The translations under genes and the position numbers were made by a program. 64,000 bases of DNA from Myxococcaceae bacterium JPH2. GTDB taxonomy: Bacteria; Myxococcota; Myxococcia; Myxococcales; Myxococcaceae. The notes beneath the pieces are model-generated. The model was not told the origin of the DNA, did no database searches, and worked only from the letters and a program-made list of their open reading frames with translations. This document shows, piece by piece, positions 24,953-34,700 of this stretch. Within the stretch, counting starts at the first letter, position 1; each line of letters starts with the position of its first letter. The stretch covers positions 58,712-122,711 of the forward strand of contig JAEMGR010000041.1 of the NCBI GenBank assembly GCA_016458225.1. Reading direction: 5' to 3'.

Positions 24953-26797
24953 TCAGGAGCCCTTGCGGCGGCGCATCATGGCTTCGTACGAGCGGCCCAC
25001 GCTCTGCGAGAGGATGAGCAGCTCGCCCACGTCCGGCGTCGTGAGCTGATCCGGACCGTTGTCCACGTAGAGCAGGTGGACCACCTTGCCGCGCACGAGG
25101 AGCGGAAGGATGACCGCGGTCGTCGGAAAGCCTCCACCGACGAGCTTGTAGAACACCCCCATCGCCGCATCGCGCTTCACCGGCCCGACGTAGTGCGAGC
25201 GCGTGTCGCGCACGAGGCGGAAGGTGCTCTGGTCTCGCAACGCGACGCCGATGCGCCGCACCGCCGCGTCACGGACGCCCTGCCCCATGCCGTGCCAGCC
25301 CGTCACGAGGCTGCCCTGCACGGACAGCAACAGGCAGCGCCGCCACTTGCCCACGGCGAAGCGGAGCACGGTGCGCGCCACGTCCTCGCGGTCCGAGCTG
25401 CGTCCCAGCTCGGCCTGCGCCTCCGCGAAGGTCAGAGGGGACGGAGGCGGCTCGGGCGGACGCGCCGGGGCCTGGGGAACGGGAGTCCGTGCGGCGGCAT
25501 CGCTCGGAGGCGCGGCCACCGGGACGGCTCCCCCCAGCGCCCCCACGGAAGGTGGCGCGGCCGGGGGCACACCACCGCGAGCAGCGACAGGCGCTCCACC
25601 GACTCGCCCCGGAGCCTGGACCGCTGCGGGCGGAGGAACCTGCGGAGTCCCGCCCGGCACAGGGAAGGAAGCGGGAGCCTGAGGTGGAAGCGCGCTCGGC
25701 CCCGCCGCGGGCTGCGGCTGGCTGGGAAGCGCCCCTGGCAACACGTTGCCCTTGGGCGCCCCACCGAGCGGCGCGGGCGGCACAGCCCCCCGAGGCATGG
25801 GCACGGCAGCGTTCGGCGCACCGCCCTGCGGGGCCAACGCGCCCGGAGGAACGCCACCACCGCCCTGCGGAACCAGCGCCCCCGGCAGCACCGCGCCCTG
25901 CGGACGCGCGGCAGCATGGCCTCCCGCCTGCGGAGGCATCGGCGCGCTCGGATGGGAAGGAACGCCGGCCTGCGGCCTGGCCCCTTGCGCCTGGACAGCG
26001 GCCGGGGGCGCGCCTCCCGTCATGGGCTGCAACGTTCCTGGCGGAGGTGCGCTCGCGCCGCGCGAAACCGCACCGGCCGGAGCCATGCCTCCCGGCACCA
26101 CCGCTCCCGCGTGCGCGGCCCCCGGGAACGCACCAGGTCGCTGCGCCGCGATGGGGGCCGGAGCAACCTCCTCCAGCACCACCCCCGTGATGACCTCCTC
26201 GGAGTCGACCCCGTCCGCGTCCTGCTCCCCGCCCCCGCGCAGCGCCTGCGCGTAGACCGCCTGGAACTCCTCCTCGCTCATGAGGTCGGGCGGCCGCTCC
26301 TGCACCTTCTCCACCGCGCCGGAGACACCCACGGGTTTGCGAGGCCGAGCCGCGTCGACGTCAATGGCCCGCAGCGGCCGGAACGCCTTGCAGTAGCGGC
26401 GCAGCAGCTGGTTCATCCGGAACTCGGGGATGACCACCGGCACCACGCGCTTGCCCGTCTTGAACGCCACCGCGTCCAGCGTCGTGAAGTCGTGCGGGTT
26501 GACCACGGCGAGGCTCAGCCGCGTCGCATCCACCCGCATGGGCAGGAACTCCTTGTCGTCCGCCTGGTGCGCGTCCACCAGCGCGATCGCCTTCGGGTCG
26601 GGCACCATCTCACCCGAGGCGTGCGCGCAGTTGTGGAGCTTGCCCAGCGAACGCGCCAGGTCCTGCTCCGACAACAGCCCCAGCTCGACGAGGTTCGTCC
26701 CCAGCCGACCGCCGTGCACCACCTGGGATTCGAGCGCCTCTTCCAGGGCCTCAGCGGTCACGAGGCCTTCGTTCACGAGCTGTTCACCGAGGCGCAT
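24953..26797 (-). CDS. MshEN (GspE N-terminal)-domain protein with long Pro/Ala/Gly linker
   Basis: 614 aa. Residues about 1-130 are an MshEN/GspE-N domain: MRLGEQLVNEGLVTAEALEE, GGRLGTNLVELGLLSEQDLA, ALVDAHQADDKEFLPMRVD, LSLAVVNPHDFTTLD. Such domains can bind c-di-GMP, but the RLG/LLS positions would have to be tested. An extremely Pro/Ala/Gly-rich linker (about 230-490) carries short repeats such as LPGALVPQGG and PPGALAPQGG. The last 120 residues form a GAF-like domain (DVARTVLRFAVGKWRRCLLL, FPTTAVILPLLVRGKVVHLLYVD). No ATPase domain is present, so it is a sensor or adaptor and not a type II or IV pilus motor. The ATG at 26797 opens the MshEN domain. Confidence 0.75.
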   Translation of the reverse strand: MRLGEQLVNEGLVTAEALEEALESQVVHGGRLGTNLVELGLLSEQDLARSLGKLHNCAHASGEMVPDPKAIALVDAHQADDKEFLPMRVDATRLSLAVVNPHDFTTLDAVAFKTGKRVVPVVIPEFRMNQLLRRYCKAFRPLRAIDVDAARPRKPVGVSGAVEKVQERPPDLMSEEEFQAVYAQALRGGGEQDADGVDSEEVITGVVLEEVAPAPIAAQRPGAFPGAAHAGAVVPGGMAPAGAVSRGASAPPPGTLQPMTGGAPPAAVQAQGARPQAGVPSHPSAPMPPQAGGHAAARPQGAVLPGALVPQGGGGVPPGALAPQGGAPNAAVPMPRGAVPPAPLGGAPKGNVLPGALPSQPQPAAGPSALPPQAPASFPVPGGTPQVPPPAAVQAPGRVGGAPVAARGGVPPAAPPSVGALGGAVPVAAPPSDAAARTPVPQAPARPPEPPPSPLTFAEAQAELGRSSDREDVARTVLRFAVGKWRRCLLLSVQGSLVTGWHGMGQGVRDAAVRRIGVALRDQSTFRLVRDTRSHYVGPVKRDAAMGVFYKLVGGGFPTTAVILPLLVRGKVVHLLYVDNGPDQLTTPDVGELLILSQSVGRSYEAMMRRRKGS

Positions 26798-26857
26798 GGG
26801 CTCGCTTGTAGTCGCGGCCCCTCGCGCTTCGCAAGCCAGCAACCGGGCATCCGGACG

Positions 26858-27244
26858 CTAGTCCTCGGGGTGGTGACTGAGCGCCACCCGGTTGCCCTCG
26901 GGGTCGCGTACGTACACCGTCCACCGCGTCTCGTGCTCCAGCGGAACCCCGGCGCGCGCCAGGGTCTCCACCGCCTCCGCCCGCTCCCCGCGCGGTATCC
27001 GGAACGCCAGCATCAGCAGGCCGGGATGCTCGTGGCGGAACGGCAGCTCCGGGGGAGCCCCCTCCACCGCCTCGATGGCCAGGAAGGCCCCCCCAGGGAC
27101 CCCGACCCAGATGCTCCGCAGGGAGCCGTCCGGCCTCCGGTGTCGGGTCAGCTCCGGGAAGCCCAGAAGGTCGCGATAGAAGGCGGTAACGCGCTCCACG
27201 TCCCTCGCCTGGATGGCCACGTGGTGGAAGCCCTGAACGTGCAT
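26858..27244 (-). CDS. VOC-superfamily (glyoxalase/dioxygenase-like) protein
   Basis: 128 aa, one complete VOC domain with paired beta-alpha-beta modules: MHVQGFHHVAIQARDVERVT, FYRDLLGFPELTRHRRPDG, and ETRWTVYVRDPEGNRVALSH. Candidate metal ligands are the His in HHVAI and the Glu or His near the ends of the two modules. The function may be a glyoxalase, dioxygenase or resistance-type activity; it cannot be narrowed further. ATG at 27244. It is divergent from the response regulator gene with a 27-bp gap, so the two promoters must overlap. Confidence 0.8.
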   Translation of the reverse strand: MHVQGFHHVAIQARDVERVTAFYRDLLGFPELTRHRRPDGSLRSIWVGVPGGAFLAIEAVEGAPPELPFRHEHPGLLMLAFRIPRGERAEAVETLARAGVPLEHETRWTVYVRDPEGNRVALSHHPED

Positions 27245-27271
27245 GGGGTTGATGGTAGGGTCTGCCCGCCC

Positions 27272-28633
27272 ATGGCGCGACTGCTCATCGTCGAGGACAA
27301 TCACGAACTGGCCTCCCTGGTCGCCACCATGGCGCAGAACCGGGGCCATGACGCCATCGCCGTGCACACCGGCGAGGCGGCACTGGAGACGCTCGGTCCG
27401 AGCGCGCGCTTCGACGCCGCCCTCGTGGATCTGCTGCTCCCCGACATCCGTGGCAGCGAGGTGCTGGGCGCGCTGCGTGCCCATCGCATCCCGGCCATCG
27501 CCGTCAGCGGCGTCTACAAGGGCGACCGCTTCGCGCAGGAGGCCACGCAGGTGCACGGCGCACGGGCCTTCTTCGAGAAGCCCTTCGAGCTGGACACCGT
27601 CCTCGATGCCCTGGAACTCGCGGGCGGAGTGCCGCGCGCCCGACGCCCCGACGCCGCGGACGCAGTGGAGACGGTGCCCGCGCCACAGCAGGAGGAGCTG
27701 CTCGACGAGGTGGACCTGCTCGTCCTGGAGGAGCTGGTCCCCGAGCCGGACGACGCCGCCGATGCGGAGCTGGCGCCTCTGGAGCCGGTGGAGGACGAGG
27801 CGCAGCCCCTGCCCTTCGCCCAGCGCGAGAAGGTCTGGGCCGAGGGCGCCACGCCCCTCCCCGAGCGCCGCCGCCGCGCGCTGCCCGAGTGGTCGCTCGG
27901 AGGGGACCTGCGAGACACGTCCGTGCCGCGCCTCCTCAACGCCTACTACGAGGCGCGCCATCACGGAGAGCTGAAGCTCAAGCAGGGCTCGGTGCTGAAG
28001 GTCGTCTACTTCGAGTCCGGGCGCATCGTGTACGCGGCCTCCAACCTCGCCCCGGAGCGCTTCGGCCGCTTCTGCGTGCGGCGCGGCGTGCTGACCGAGG
28101 CGAAGCTCGCGGAGGTCGCCGCCTACGCGAAGGCTCACGCGCTGCGCACCGGCGAGGCCATGCTTCGCATGGGCGTGCTGGACGCGGGCAAGCGCCAGGC
28201 CTTGCTGGGCGAGCAGGTCAAGGAACTCATCTGGTCCACGTTCGCGTGGACCGAGGGCGCGTATGGGTTCAGCCCCATGCGTCCCCAGCGCGCGGACCTC
28301 GTTCGCCTGTCCGTGTTCCCGGGCGACCTCATCCTCGAAGGCACGGAGCGCACCGAGACGCTCGTGGCCCTGCGCCAGCGGCTCGCGCGCACCCGCCGCC
28401 TGTCGCCCACCGCGGATCCGCCGTACGCGCTGCACGAGCTGAAGCTCGGCGGTCCCCAGGCCCTGCTGCTGGCCTATGCGGATGGCACCAAGACGGTGGC
28501 GGACCTGCTCGCCGTGAGCGACCTCTCCGAGCGCGAGGCCCTGGCCACGCTGCGAGGATTGGAGCTGCTCGGGGTGCTGGAGGAGCGCCAGGACGCGCCC
28601 ACGCGGCGTCAGCGCATCTCGTTCGGTCTCTAG
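27272..28633 (+). CDS. Response regulator with C-terminal DUF4388 (PATAN)-like domain
   Basis: 453 aa. The N-terminal receiver has MARLLIVEDNHELASLV, phosphoacceptor Asp in DAALVDLLLPDIRGS, and Lys in FFEKPFELD. A long acidic linker (EELLDEVDLLVLEELVPEPD) follows. The C-terminal half starts with GDLRDTSVPRLLNAYYEARH and GELKLKQGSVLKVVYFESGR, a DUF4388-like module common in myxobacterial regulators, and ends with two helical segments. No DNA-binding or enzymatic output domain is visible, so output is probably through protein interactions. Its TAG overlaps the stop of the convergent MYXO-CTERM-like gene (CTAG shared). Confidence 0.8.
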   Translation: MARLLIVEDNHELASLVATMAQNRGHDAIAVHTGEAALETLGPSARFDAALVDLLLPDIRGSEVLGALRAHRIPAIAVSGVYKGDRFAQEATQVHGARAFFEKPFELDTVLDALELAGGVPRARRPDAADAVETVPAPQQEELLDEVDLLVLEELVPEPDDAADAELAPLEPVEDEAQPLPFAQREKVWAEGATPLPERRRRALPEWSLGGDLRDTSVPRLLNAYYEARHHGELKLKQGSVLKVVYFESGRIVYAASNLAPERFGRFCVRRGVLTEAKLAEVAAYAKAHALRTGEAMLRMGVLDAGKRQALLGEQVKELIWSTFAWTEGAYGFSPMRPQRADLVRLSVFPGDLILEGTERTETLVALRQRLARTRRLSPTADPPYALHELKLGGPQALLLAYADGTKTVADLLAVSDLSEREALATLRGLELLGVLEERQDAPTRRQRISFGL

Positions 28634-31600
28634 CGCGCGGCGCGGCGCCGCAGCACGCGGGTCAGCGCCAGCAGGCCGAAGAGGGCGGCGCTCGAACCGC
28701 CCCCCGAGCATCCGCAGCCCGACGGTGGCGAGCGAGGCCCCTGCCCCGTCGTCAACGGCACCCCGCGCAGCAGCGCCACCCCGCCGAAGCTCGCCTCGGA
28801 CAGCAAGCGCGAGCGCGCCACATACGTCACGCGCGTGACGCCGTCCGGCCGAAGCGCGAGCCCCTCCACCGCGAAGCCATCGCTCGTGGTGTTGGCGACG
28901 ACGGGCACCCCATCCACCTTCACGCTGCTGGGCACCAGCTCCGCGCCGCGCAGGGACTCTTCGTAGCGCACCGTGCTCACGCCGCAGGTCGTGGTGTTGC
29001 TCAGCACCACCTCCACGCCCACGAGCCCGCCCTCCGCCCCCGAGGGCGTCTCCATGCGACGCCGCAGCTCGACGAAGGGCTTCACGCCGATGGACACCAC
29101 ATGCCGAGCGACAGCGGGCGCGGAGCCCTCCGCCGAGGCCGTCACGCGCAAGGTGACGTCGCGCCCCACCAGCGCATCGAGCTCCGTGTCTCGCGTGGAT
29201 ACAGCAACGGTGGCACCTGACACCGAGGGCTCCGTCAAAGCCGGACCGTCCTCCTGGGCCCACGCGAGGTTCACGACCGAGCACGCCCCCGGGGGCAGCA
29301 CCTGCGTCAGCGAACCCGTGGCGCCCTGACCGCAGGTCGCCACGAGCGAGCCCTCCACGTCCCCCAGCGCTGCGGCGCGCGCGGACACCTCGACGCTCTG
29401 GTCGATGGTGCGGCCCTGCTCCTGCGTGACGGCGTCGGACAAGCGAGCCTGCACGACGTAGTGCGCGGCACCACACTGCGGGGGCAGCGGCAGCTTCCAG
29501 GCCCCATCGGGCCCGGGCGCGACGGACTGCGTGGCGAGCACCTCGCCGGACTCGCGTCGCAGCGCCAGGTCCACGCGAAGGGAGCGCCCCGCTGGGCAGT
29601 CGAGATCCGTATCGGCGACGCCCCGCACCTCGTGCTCATCCGACTCCACGCGAGACAACACGGGCCCGCCCTGGGACACGGGCCGCACCACGGGCCGCAC
29701 GCGCAACAACACCTCGGACGCGGGGCCATCCTCCGTCACGCCGTCCAGCAGGATGCGGTTGCGCGCGAGCAAGGGCACATCCACCGGCGCGCAGCCCGTC
29801 ACCGTGGGGACGATGCCCTGGCTGAGGACCGGCAAACCCTCGATGGGAAGCTGCTCGTCCGTCACCAGCGAGAGGCCCGAGGGAGGCGCACCGAGGCCCT
29901 GCAAGGACCACGCGGTGTACACGGTCGGCAGGCCCGCGGTGCCCGCGCATGCATGCAGCGCGGCGGCAGCCACCCGCGTGCCCGAGGACACCGTGAGGGT
30001 CGTCGCGTTGTTGAACGGTGCCAGCGGACGTCCCCAGGGACGAACCTTCACCTTCACGGACGTGGGCGCCGAGTCGAGTCCTCCGACGTCTCGCGCGAGG
30101 ACCTCGTAGGTGTGGAAGATGTTCGCGGGCTGGCACAGCTTTGGATCCGGCGTGAACGTCGCGACGCCCGCGCTGTCCACCGTCAGCGTCGCCGTCCCCG
30201 ACGGGCTCCCCGACTCCGTCCACACGTAGCCTTGGATGGCGCAGGGCCCGCCGCTCGGGCTCGGGATGATGCGCACGGGACCTTCTCCCGCCAGGTAGCT
30301 GCCCCCATCCGGAACCTCCACGAGCGGCGTCTTCGGCTTCACGTCGTGGACCACGTCCACGCTGACGGTCCGCAGCTGCTCGTGGGCCTTGAGCCCGTCC
30401 GTCATCGCGACAGCGACGCTGGACGACTCGTTCGCGCACAACCCCGGCGCGGCGGTCAGGTCGAGCATCACCCCGTCCGTGCCCCCATCGAGCGCGCGCT
30501 GCTGCATCGCGAGCGACGGCGAGGTAGGGCCCGGCGTCACCGCCAACCGCACCGCGTCCCCGTCCGCGTCGAGGGGCGCCACGGGCACGCTCACCGTCGT
30601 GCCCTCACTCACCTGGACCCGCGCTGGAGGCATTGGCATCAGCTCGGGTGCGTAGCTGTTGGTGTAGACGAGGACGTTGTCGAGGTCTGGCTTGCTCAGG
30701 ATGATGACGCACGCCTCGGCGCCCAGGCAGCGCACCTGCCGCACGCTCAGGCTCTGCCCGGCCACGGGGAGCTGGGAGAACTTCGGGCTCACCCGCCACG
30801 CGGTGGCGATCTCCGACGCAGTCAGCGCCGGCACCGCGCTGAGCACTTGCGTCTGCGCACTGCGCACGCCCACCACGACGCCAAAGCCATCGCCGCGGCT
30901 CGACCCCGTCCCGGTGTTCACGTCCATGCCCAGGACGTTCATCGCTCCGCCCGGGAGCGCCACGGGGACGAAGGGATAGGCGCTCGTCCCAAGCGTTCCC
31001 CGATACAGCCCGCTGTCATTGCCGAAGAGGGCCGTGGGGTTGCTCGCATCCTCCCCCGCGAACAGCGCCAGCGCGTTCGCCTTCTTCGGAGGATTGGAGC
31101 TCGGCGCCGCGATGACTGTCATCGCGGTGTCCCGGAACCAGCGGAAGTTCGCGTTGGGAATCTCCGAGAAGAGCGCGTGCGTCGCGCCCCCATGCGTCAG
31201 CACCGCGGCGAAGTCGAGCCCGGCGGGAGTGGTGCCGGGGGTCAGCAGCGGGCCCCACAGGAAGGAGCCGTCCTGAGGGGGCACGAGCGACGAGCGGTAG
31301 TCAAACTCGAGAGGGGTCGAGTTCGCGAGCGCGAACCCCACGCTGCCATCCGGCGTGAAGCGCACCGCTTTCATCGTGTAGGCCACGGAGGTCGGATACA
31401 GATGGGCGCCCTCCAGGCTCGAGCACGCCCCCACACTCACGACCGTGCTGTCCCCTCGGACAGCGAGAACACAGCCTTGCGCGGTCCGGCCCAGGCCCAT
31501 GAAGGCGCCCCCCAGGCCCATCGTCGCCGTGCCATTGGAGAAGAGGGACAGGCCGTTGTTGGTGGCCACGCCGAACTCGGTGCGCGACCACACCTCCACG

Positions 31601-31692
31601 GCCGAGGGCGTCCCCGGAACGCTCTTCACCTGCCAATCCGCCCACGCGGATGAGGACACGAGCAGAGTCAGGCTGAGGATCCACGCGCGCAC
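28630..31692 (-). CDS. Large secreted protein with MYXO-CTERM-like sorting tail
   Basis: 1020 aa from GTG at 31692. Signal peptide VRAWILSLTLLVSSSAWAD. The body is beta-rich: a propeller-like N-terminal half (VVSVGACSSLEGAHLYPTSV, TALFGNDSGLYRGTLGTS) and Ig/cadherin-like modules with Cys pairs in the second half (VPDGGSYLAGEGPVRIIPSP, TLTVDSAGVATFTPDP). The C-terminus is PSGCGCSGGGSSAALFGLLA followed by LTRVLRRRAAR: a Gly/Cys motif, a membrane span and an Arg cluster, the MYXO-CTERM pattern. Such tails are known to direct proteins to the outer surface through lipid-linked sorting. It is the last gene of the 28630-45379 minus-strand series. Confidence 0.72.
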   Translation of the reverse strand: MRAWILSLTLLVSSSAWADWQVKSVPGTPSAVEVWSRTEFGVATNNGLSLFSNGTATMGLGGAFMGLGRTAQGCVLAVRGDSTVVSVGACSSLEGAHLYPTSVAYTMKAVRFTPDGSVGFALANSTPLEFDYRSSLVPPQDGSFLWGPLLTPGTTPAGLDFAAVLTHGGATHALFSEIPNANFRWFRDTAMTVIAAPSSNPPKKANALALFAGEDASNPTALFGNDSGLYRGTLGTSAYPFVPVALPGGAMNVLGMDVNTGTGSSRGDGFGVVVGVRSAQTQVLSAVPALTASEIATAWRVSPKFSQLPVAGQSLSVRQVRCLGAEACVIILSKPDLDNVLVYTNSYAPELMPMPPARVQVSEGTTVSVPVAPLDADGDAVRLAVTPGPTSPSLAMQQRALDGGTDGVMLDLTAAPGLCANESSSVAVAMTDGLKAHEQLRTVSVDVVHDVKPKTPLVEVPDGGSYLAGEGPVRIIPSPSGGPCAIQGYVWTESGSPSGTATLTVDSAGVATFTPDPKLCQPANIFHTYEVLARDVGGLDSAPTSVKVKVRPWGRPLAPFNNATTLTVSSGTRVAAAALHACAGTAGLPTVYTAWSLQGLGAPPSGLSLVTDEQLPIEGLPVLSQGIVPTVTGCAPVDVPLLARNRILLDGVTEDGPASEVLLRVRPVVRPVSQGGPVLSRVESDEHEVRGVADTDLDCPAGRSLRVDLALRRESGEVLATQSVAPGPDGAWKLPLPPQCGAAHYVVQARLSDAVTQEQGRTIDQSVEVSARAAALGDVEGSLVATCGQGATGSLTQVLPPGACSVVNLAWAQEDGPALTEPSVSGATVAVSTRDTELDALVGRDVTLRVTASAEGSAPAVARHVVSIGVKPFVELRRRMETPSGAEGGLVGVEVVLSNTTTCGVSTVRYEESLRGAELVPSSVKVDGVPVVANTTSDGFAVEGLALRPDGVTRVTYVARSRLLSEASFGGVALLRGVPLTTGQGPRSPPSGCGCSGGGSSAALFGLLALTRVLRRRAAR

Positions 31693-31707
31693 GCTCGACT
31701 CCGTCCC

Positions 31708-34700
31708 CTAGTAGGCCACTTCCGCCCGAAGGTAGAGGCGCCCCTGATCATCCGATGAATCCGCCTGGAGCCCCAAGCCATGGAAGCCCAGCAGTGTGTA
31801 ACCCGCGGCAACACGCAGCCGCTCGTCCGTCCGCCAGGCCACTTCCACTCGGTAGGATTCCAATCCTTCGCTGTCAGGCGATGACGTGCGCCGTGCCACC
31901 TCGCCGGCCACTTCCAGCCCTCCAACCACCCGGACCGAGGGGCGCAACGTCCCCGTCCAGACCCAACGCACGGAGTCGCCCAGGCTGGAGCGCCCCGCAT
32001 GCAGCCCCGCCGCGACGGAGAGCCGGTCTCCCAGGCGCAAGGCCGGCATGAGCGACAGCACGTCGAGGCCACGGTCGCCAAAGGCCTCGCGCTCACCGGG
32101 CAACAGCTCGTGCGTGAAGCCATAGCGCGCCATCACCACCCAGGGCCCCGGTCGCCACGCGAGCGCGGCGAAGCCCTCCACGAAGCGAGCCTCCAGTCCC
32201 GCCCGGCCCGCCGTGCGGCCCCAATCCAAGCGGCCCGAGGCAGTGACATCGCGAGACAGCCGGGCCTCCGTCGCCAGCGCCAACACGAGCTGCGTGCGGT
32301 CCACCAGCGTGGGGTCTCCGCGCGCGGGCGTGCCCTTCTCATGTCGGACTTCGGCACGCAGGTCCGCGCGCACGCGCTCGCGCAGCCAGCGCGCATCGAC
32401 GGCGCCGACATCGCGCGTGAGGTCGCTGGGGGTATCGAGCGGGTGGCGCACACCGCGCTCGTAGCGAGCCCCCACCTCAAGGCCCTCCAACACCCGATGT
32501 CGGAAGCCCATCGCGCGAGCGAGCCGCACCGCGTTGGCATCGTGCGCGCCGACGTCCTCCACGAACACGGCCGTCGAGCCGTCGATGTCGGTACGAGCAC
32601 CCGAGACGGCGCGGCCCTCTCCGAAGTCGGGGCCGTCCACATCCACCGAATATCCGCCGTAGTAGGTGTCCGGCCCACGCTGCACGCGCGCATCCAACCA
32701 GGCCTGCGGCCCCAGCTTCGGACCCCAGCCGCCGCGAACACCGACCGCCGCGTCTCGCGTCAACTCCACGTCCACGCCCGCGGACGAGAACGTGTCGTTC
32801 ACTCGGCCGGGACCCTCGCCGCGATCCACCAGCATCTGGCGATGGCTCGCGGACACAGACACGCCCCGCGCGACTTGCAGCCGCCCGGATACGCCCGCGG
32901 ACGTGCGCCCACCGGAGAGCAACGGTCCCTCACCCGCGATCTCCGTGGCGCGCAGCCAGCCATCCCGAGCCTCCGCGCGCACCTCCCACCCATCGCCCAC
33001 GTAGCCCACGCCCACGCCGAGCGTCCGCGCCCCGAAGTCGCCATCCTCGAAGGGCAGGCGCGGATCCGCCGAGCGGCGATCATCTCCCAGCAAGGTCAAC
33101 CGCAGCGGCCCCACGGGCTGGGTCGCGCGCAACGAAAGCTGACGGAAGCGCGCGGCATCGAAGTGCGCGCCATCCGAGAACCCTCGCGAGCGCTGCCGGA
33201 ACGAAACGTCCAGCGAACCCCCATGCATCAACGGCCCGGGCCCTCGCACGCGCAAGCCCACCGCGCCACCCGAGTCATCGAGCACGAGCCCAGGACGCAG
33301 GAACGAAAGCCCACCGTCATCCGACACGCCGAAGTCCAGCGGCGCCACCGCGACGCCGCGACTGGACGCCACCTCGGCCACCAGGGTGTATGCGCCCACG
33401 AGCGACGTCGCCTGTCCGGACACGAGCTGGAACGGCGAGCCCTCGCGACGCTCCCGCACCGCGGAGACGCCCAACCGAGTCGCGCCCCACCGCCCCCACG
33501 CCTCGCCACCTACTGCGTCGCGCGAGGCACCCGCCTGGAGCGCCGCGTAGTCCGCCACCAGCACCGGCTCCGGAGACTGAACGAGCGCATCCGTGCGCAG
33601 CAGCGATGCGCCGAAGAGGAACGACAACGGACGGGCGAGCAGGATGCGACCCGCGAATGCATCGATGTCGTAGTCGCGCCCGCGCACGAGGTGCTGTTCG
33701 GCCACGGGCAGTCCCGTGACGCCATCGCGCAGCTCCACGCGAAGCACTTCCGAACCCTCGGCCACCACCCCGCCCAGGTAGTACAGGCTGCCGCCCGTGG
33801 CGCGCAGCTCCTCATGGGCAGGCACCGCCGTCACACCCAGGGTCGGATCCGCCAGTCCCCCCGCGAACACGTTCAACCCGGCGACCACCGGGCCCTCTCC
33901 CGTGCTCAGCTCCGCGTAAGGACCAAACAGAGGCCGGTGATAGCGCCCCACCTCGCGGTCCATCTTGAGCGCGCGATAGGAGCCCAGGCCCACCCGACCA
34001 TAGTCATCGTGACGGACCTCCAGGCGCAGGCGCCCCTCGCTGGGATTGGGCGTCAACGAGACCGAGTCATCCCCCCACTCCGCTGGCGTCAGGTCAGGAT
34101 CCAGTGCGCGCTCGAAGCGCTCGGGGACGCGGGGGCGGAGCCAGTCAGAGGCCTCGGCGGAATGCAGCGCGCGGAAGTCCGTGTCGCGCAGCTCCAACTC
34201 ACCCACCAGGCGGAGCCGTCCCCACCGCGCCTCGGCATGAGCCGCGCCGCGCCCGCGAAGCTGCACGTCTCCAGTGCTCGGCGACAGGCTGGCTTCCAGG
34301 TCCAACAGCCCCACGGCGAACGGCTGCGCGGCCGCGGTGAGGGTGACCGTCTCGTCGCGCGTGGGCTCACCGGGACGCTGCCAGCTCAGCTTCACCGCGT
34401 TCGCGCCGGGGACCAGGTGCACCGGCAACTCCGCCGAGCCATCGGGCCCGAGCACCACCTCGCCACGCGATGAACTCACGCGCGTCCCAGGCGCGCCCTC
34501 CACGCGGACGCTCGTGAAGCCGCTCGCCACCGGCGCCTCACCCTCGGCCGGGAGCCGCAGCGCGCCCGACGGATCCAACGCGCGAGGAATCACCAGCCAA
34601 CCCGTGGGACCGCGACGCACCAACTCCACGCGCTGCCGATAGAAGCGCACCCCGCCCTCGCGCGCCGTGACGGTGACGGCGAGGACGTTCTGGCCCGGCT

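Noticed and set aside
25076..28633. 1185-codon plus-strand frame reaching from inside the MshEN gene
   Set aside because: The real gene is only the 27272-28633 part (receiver plus DUF4388-like). The upstream part is a His/Arg-rich antisense shadow without homology-like motifs, caused by third-position GC bias.
29461..31653. 730-codon plus-strand frame opposite the MYXO-CTERM-like gene
   Set aside because: Arg/His-rich shadow with no signal peptide or domain; the minus-strand gene has a signal peptide and sorting tail.
31999..34473. 824-codon plus-strand frame opposite the 1200-aa barrel gene
   Set aside because: Shadow composition; no domain or strand pattern.
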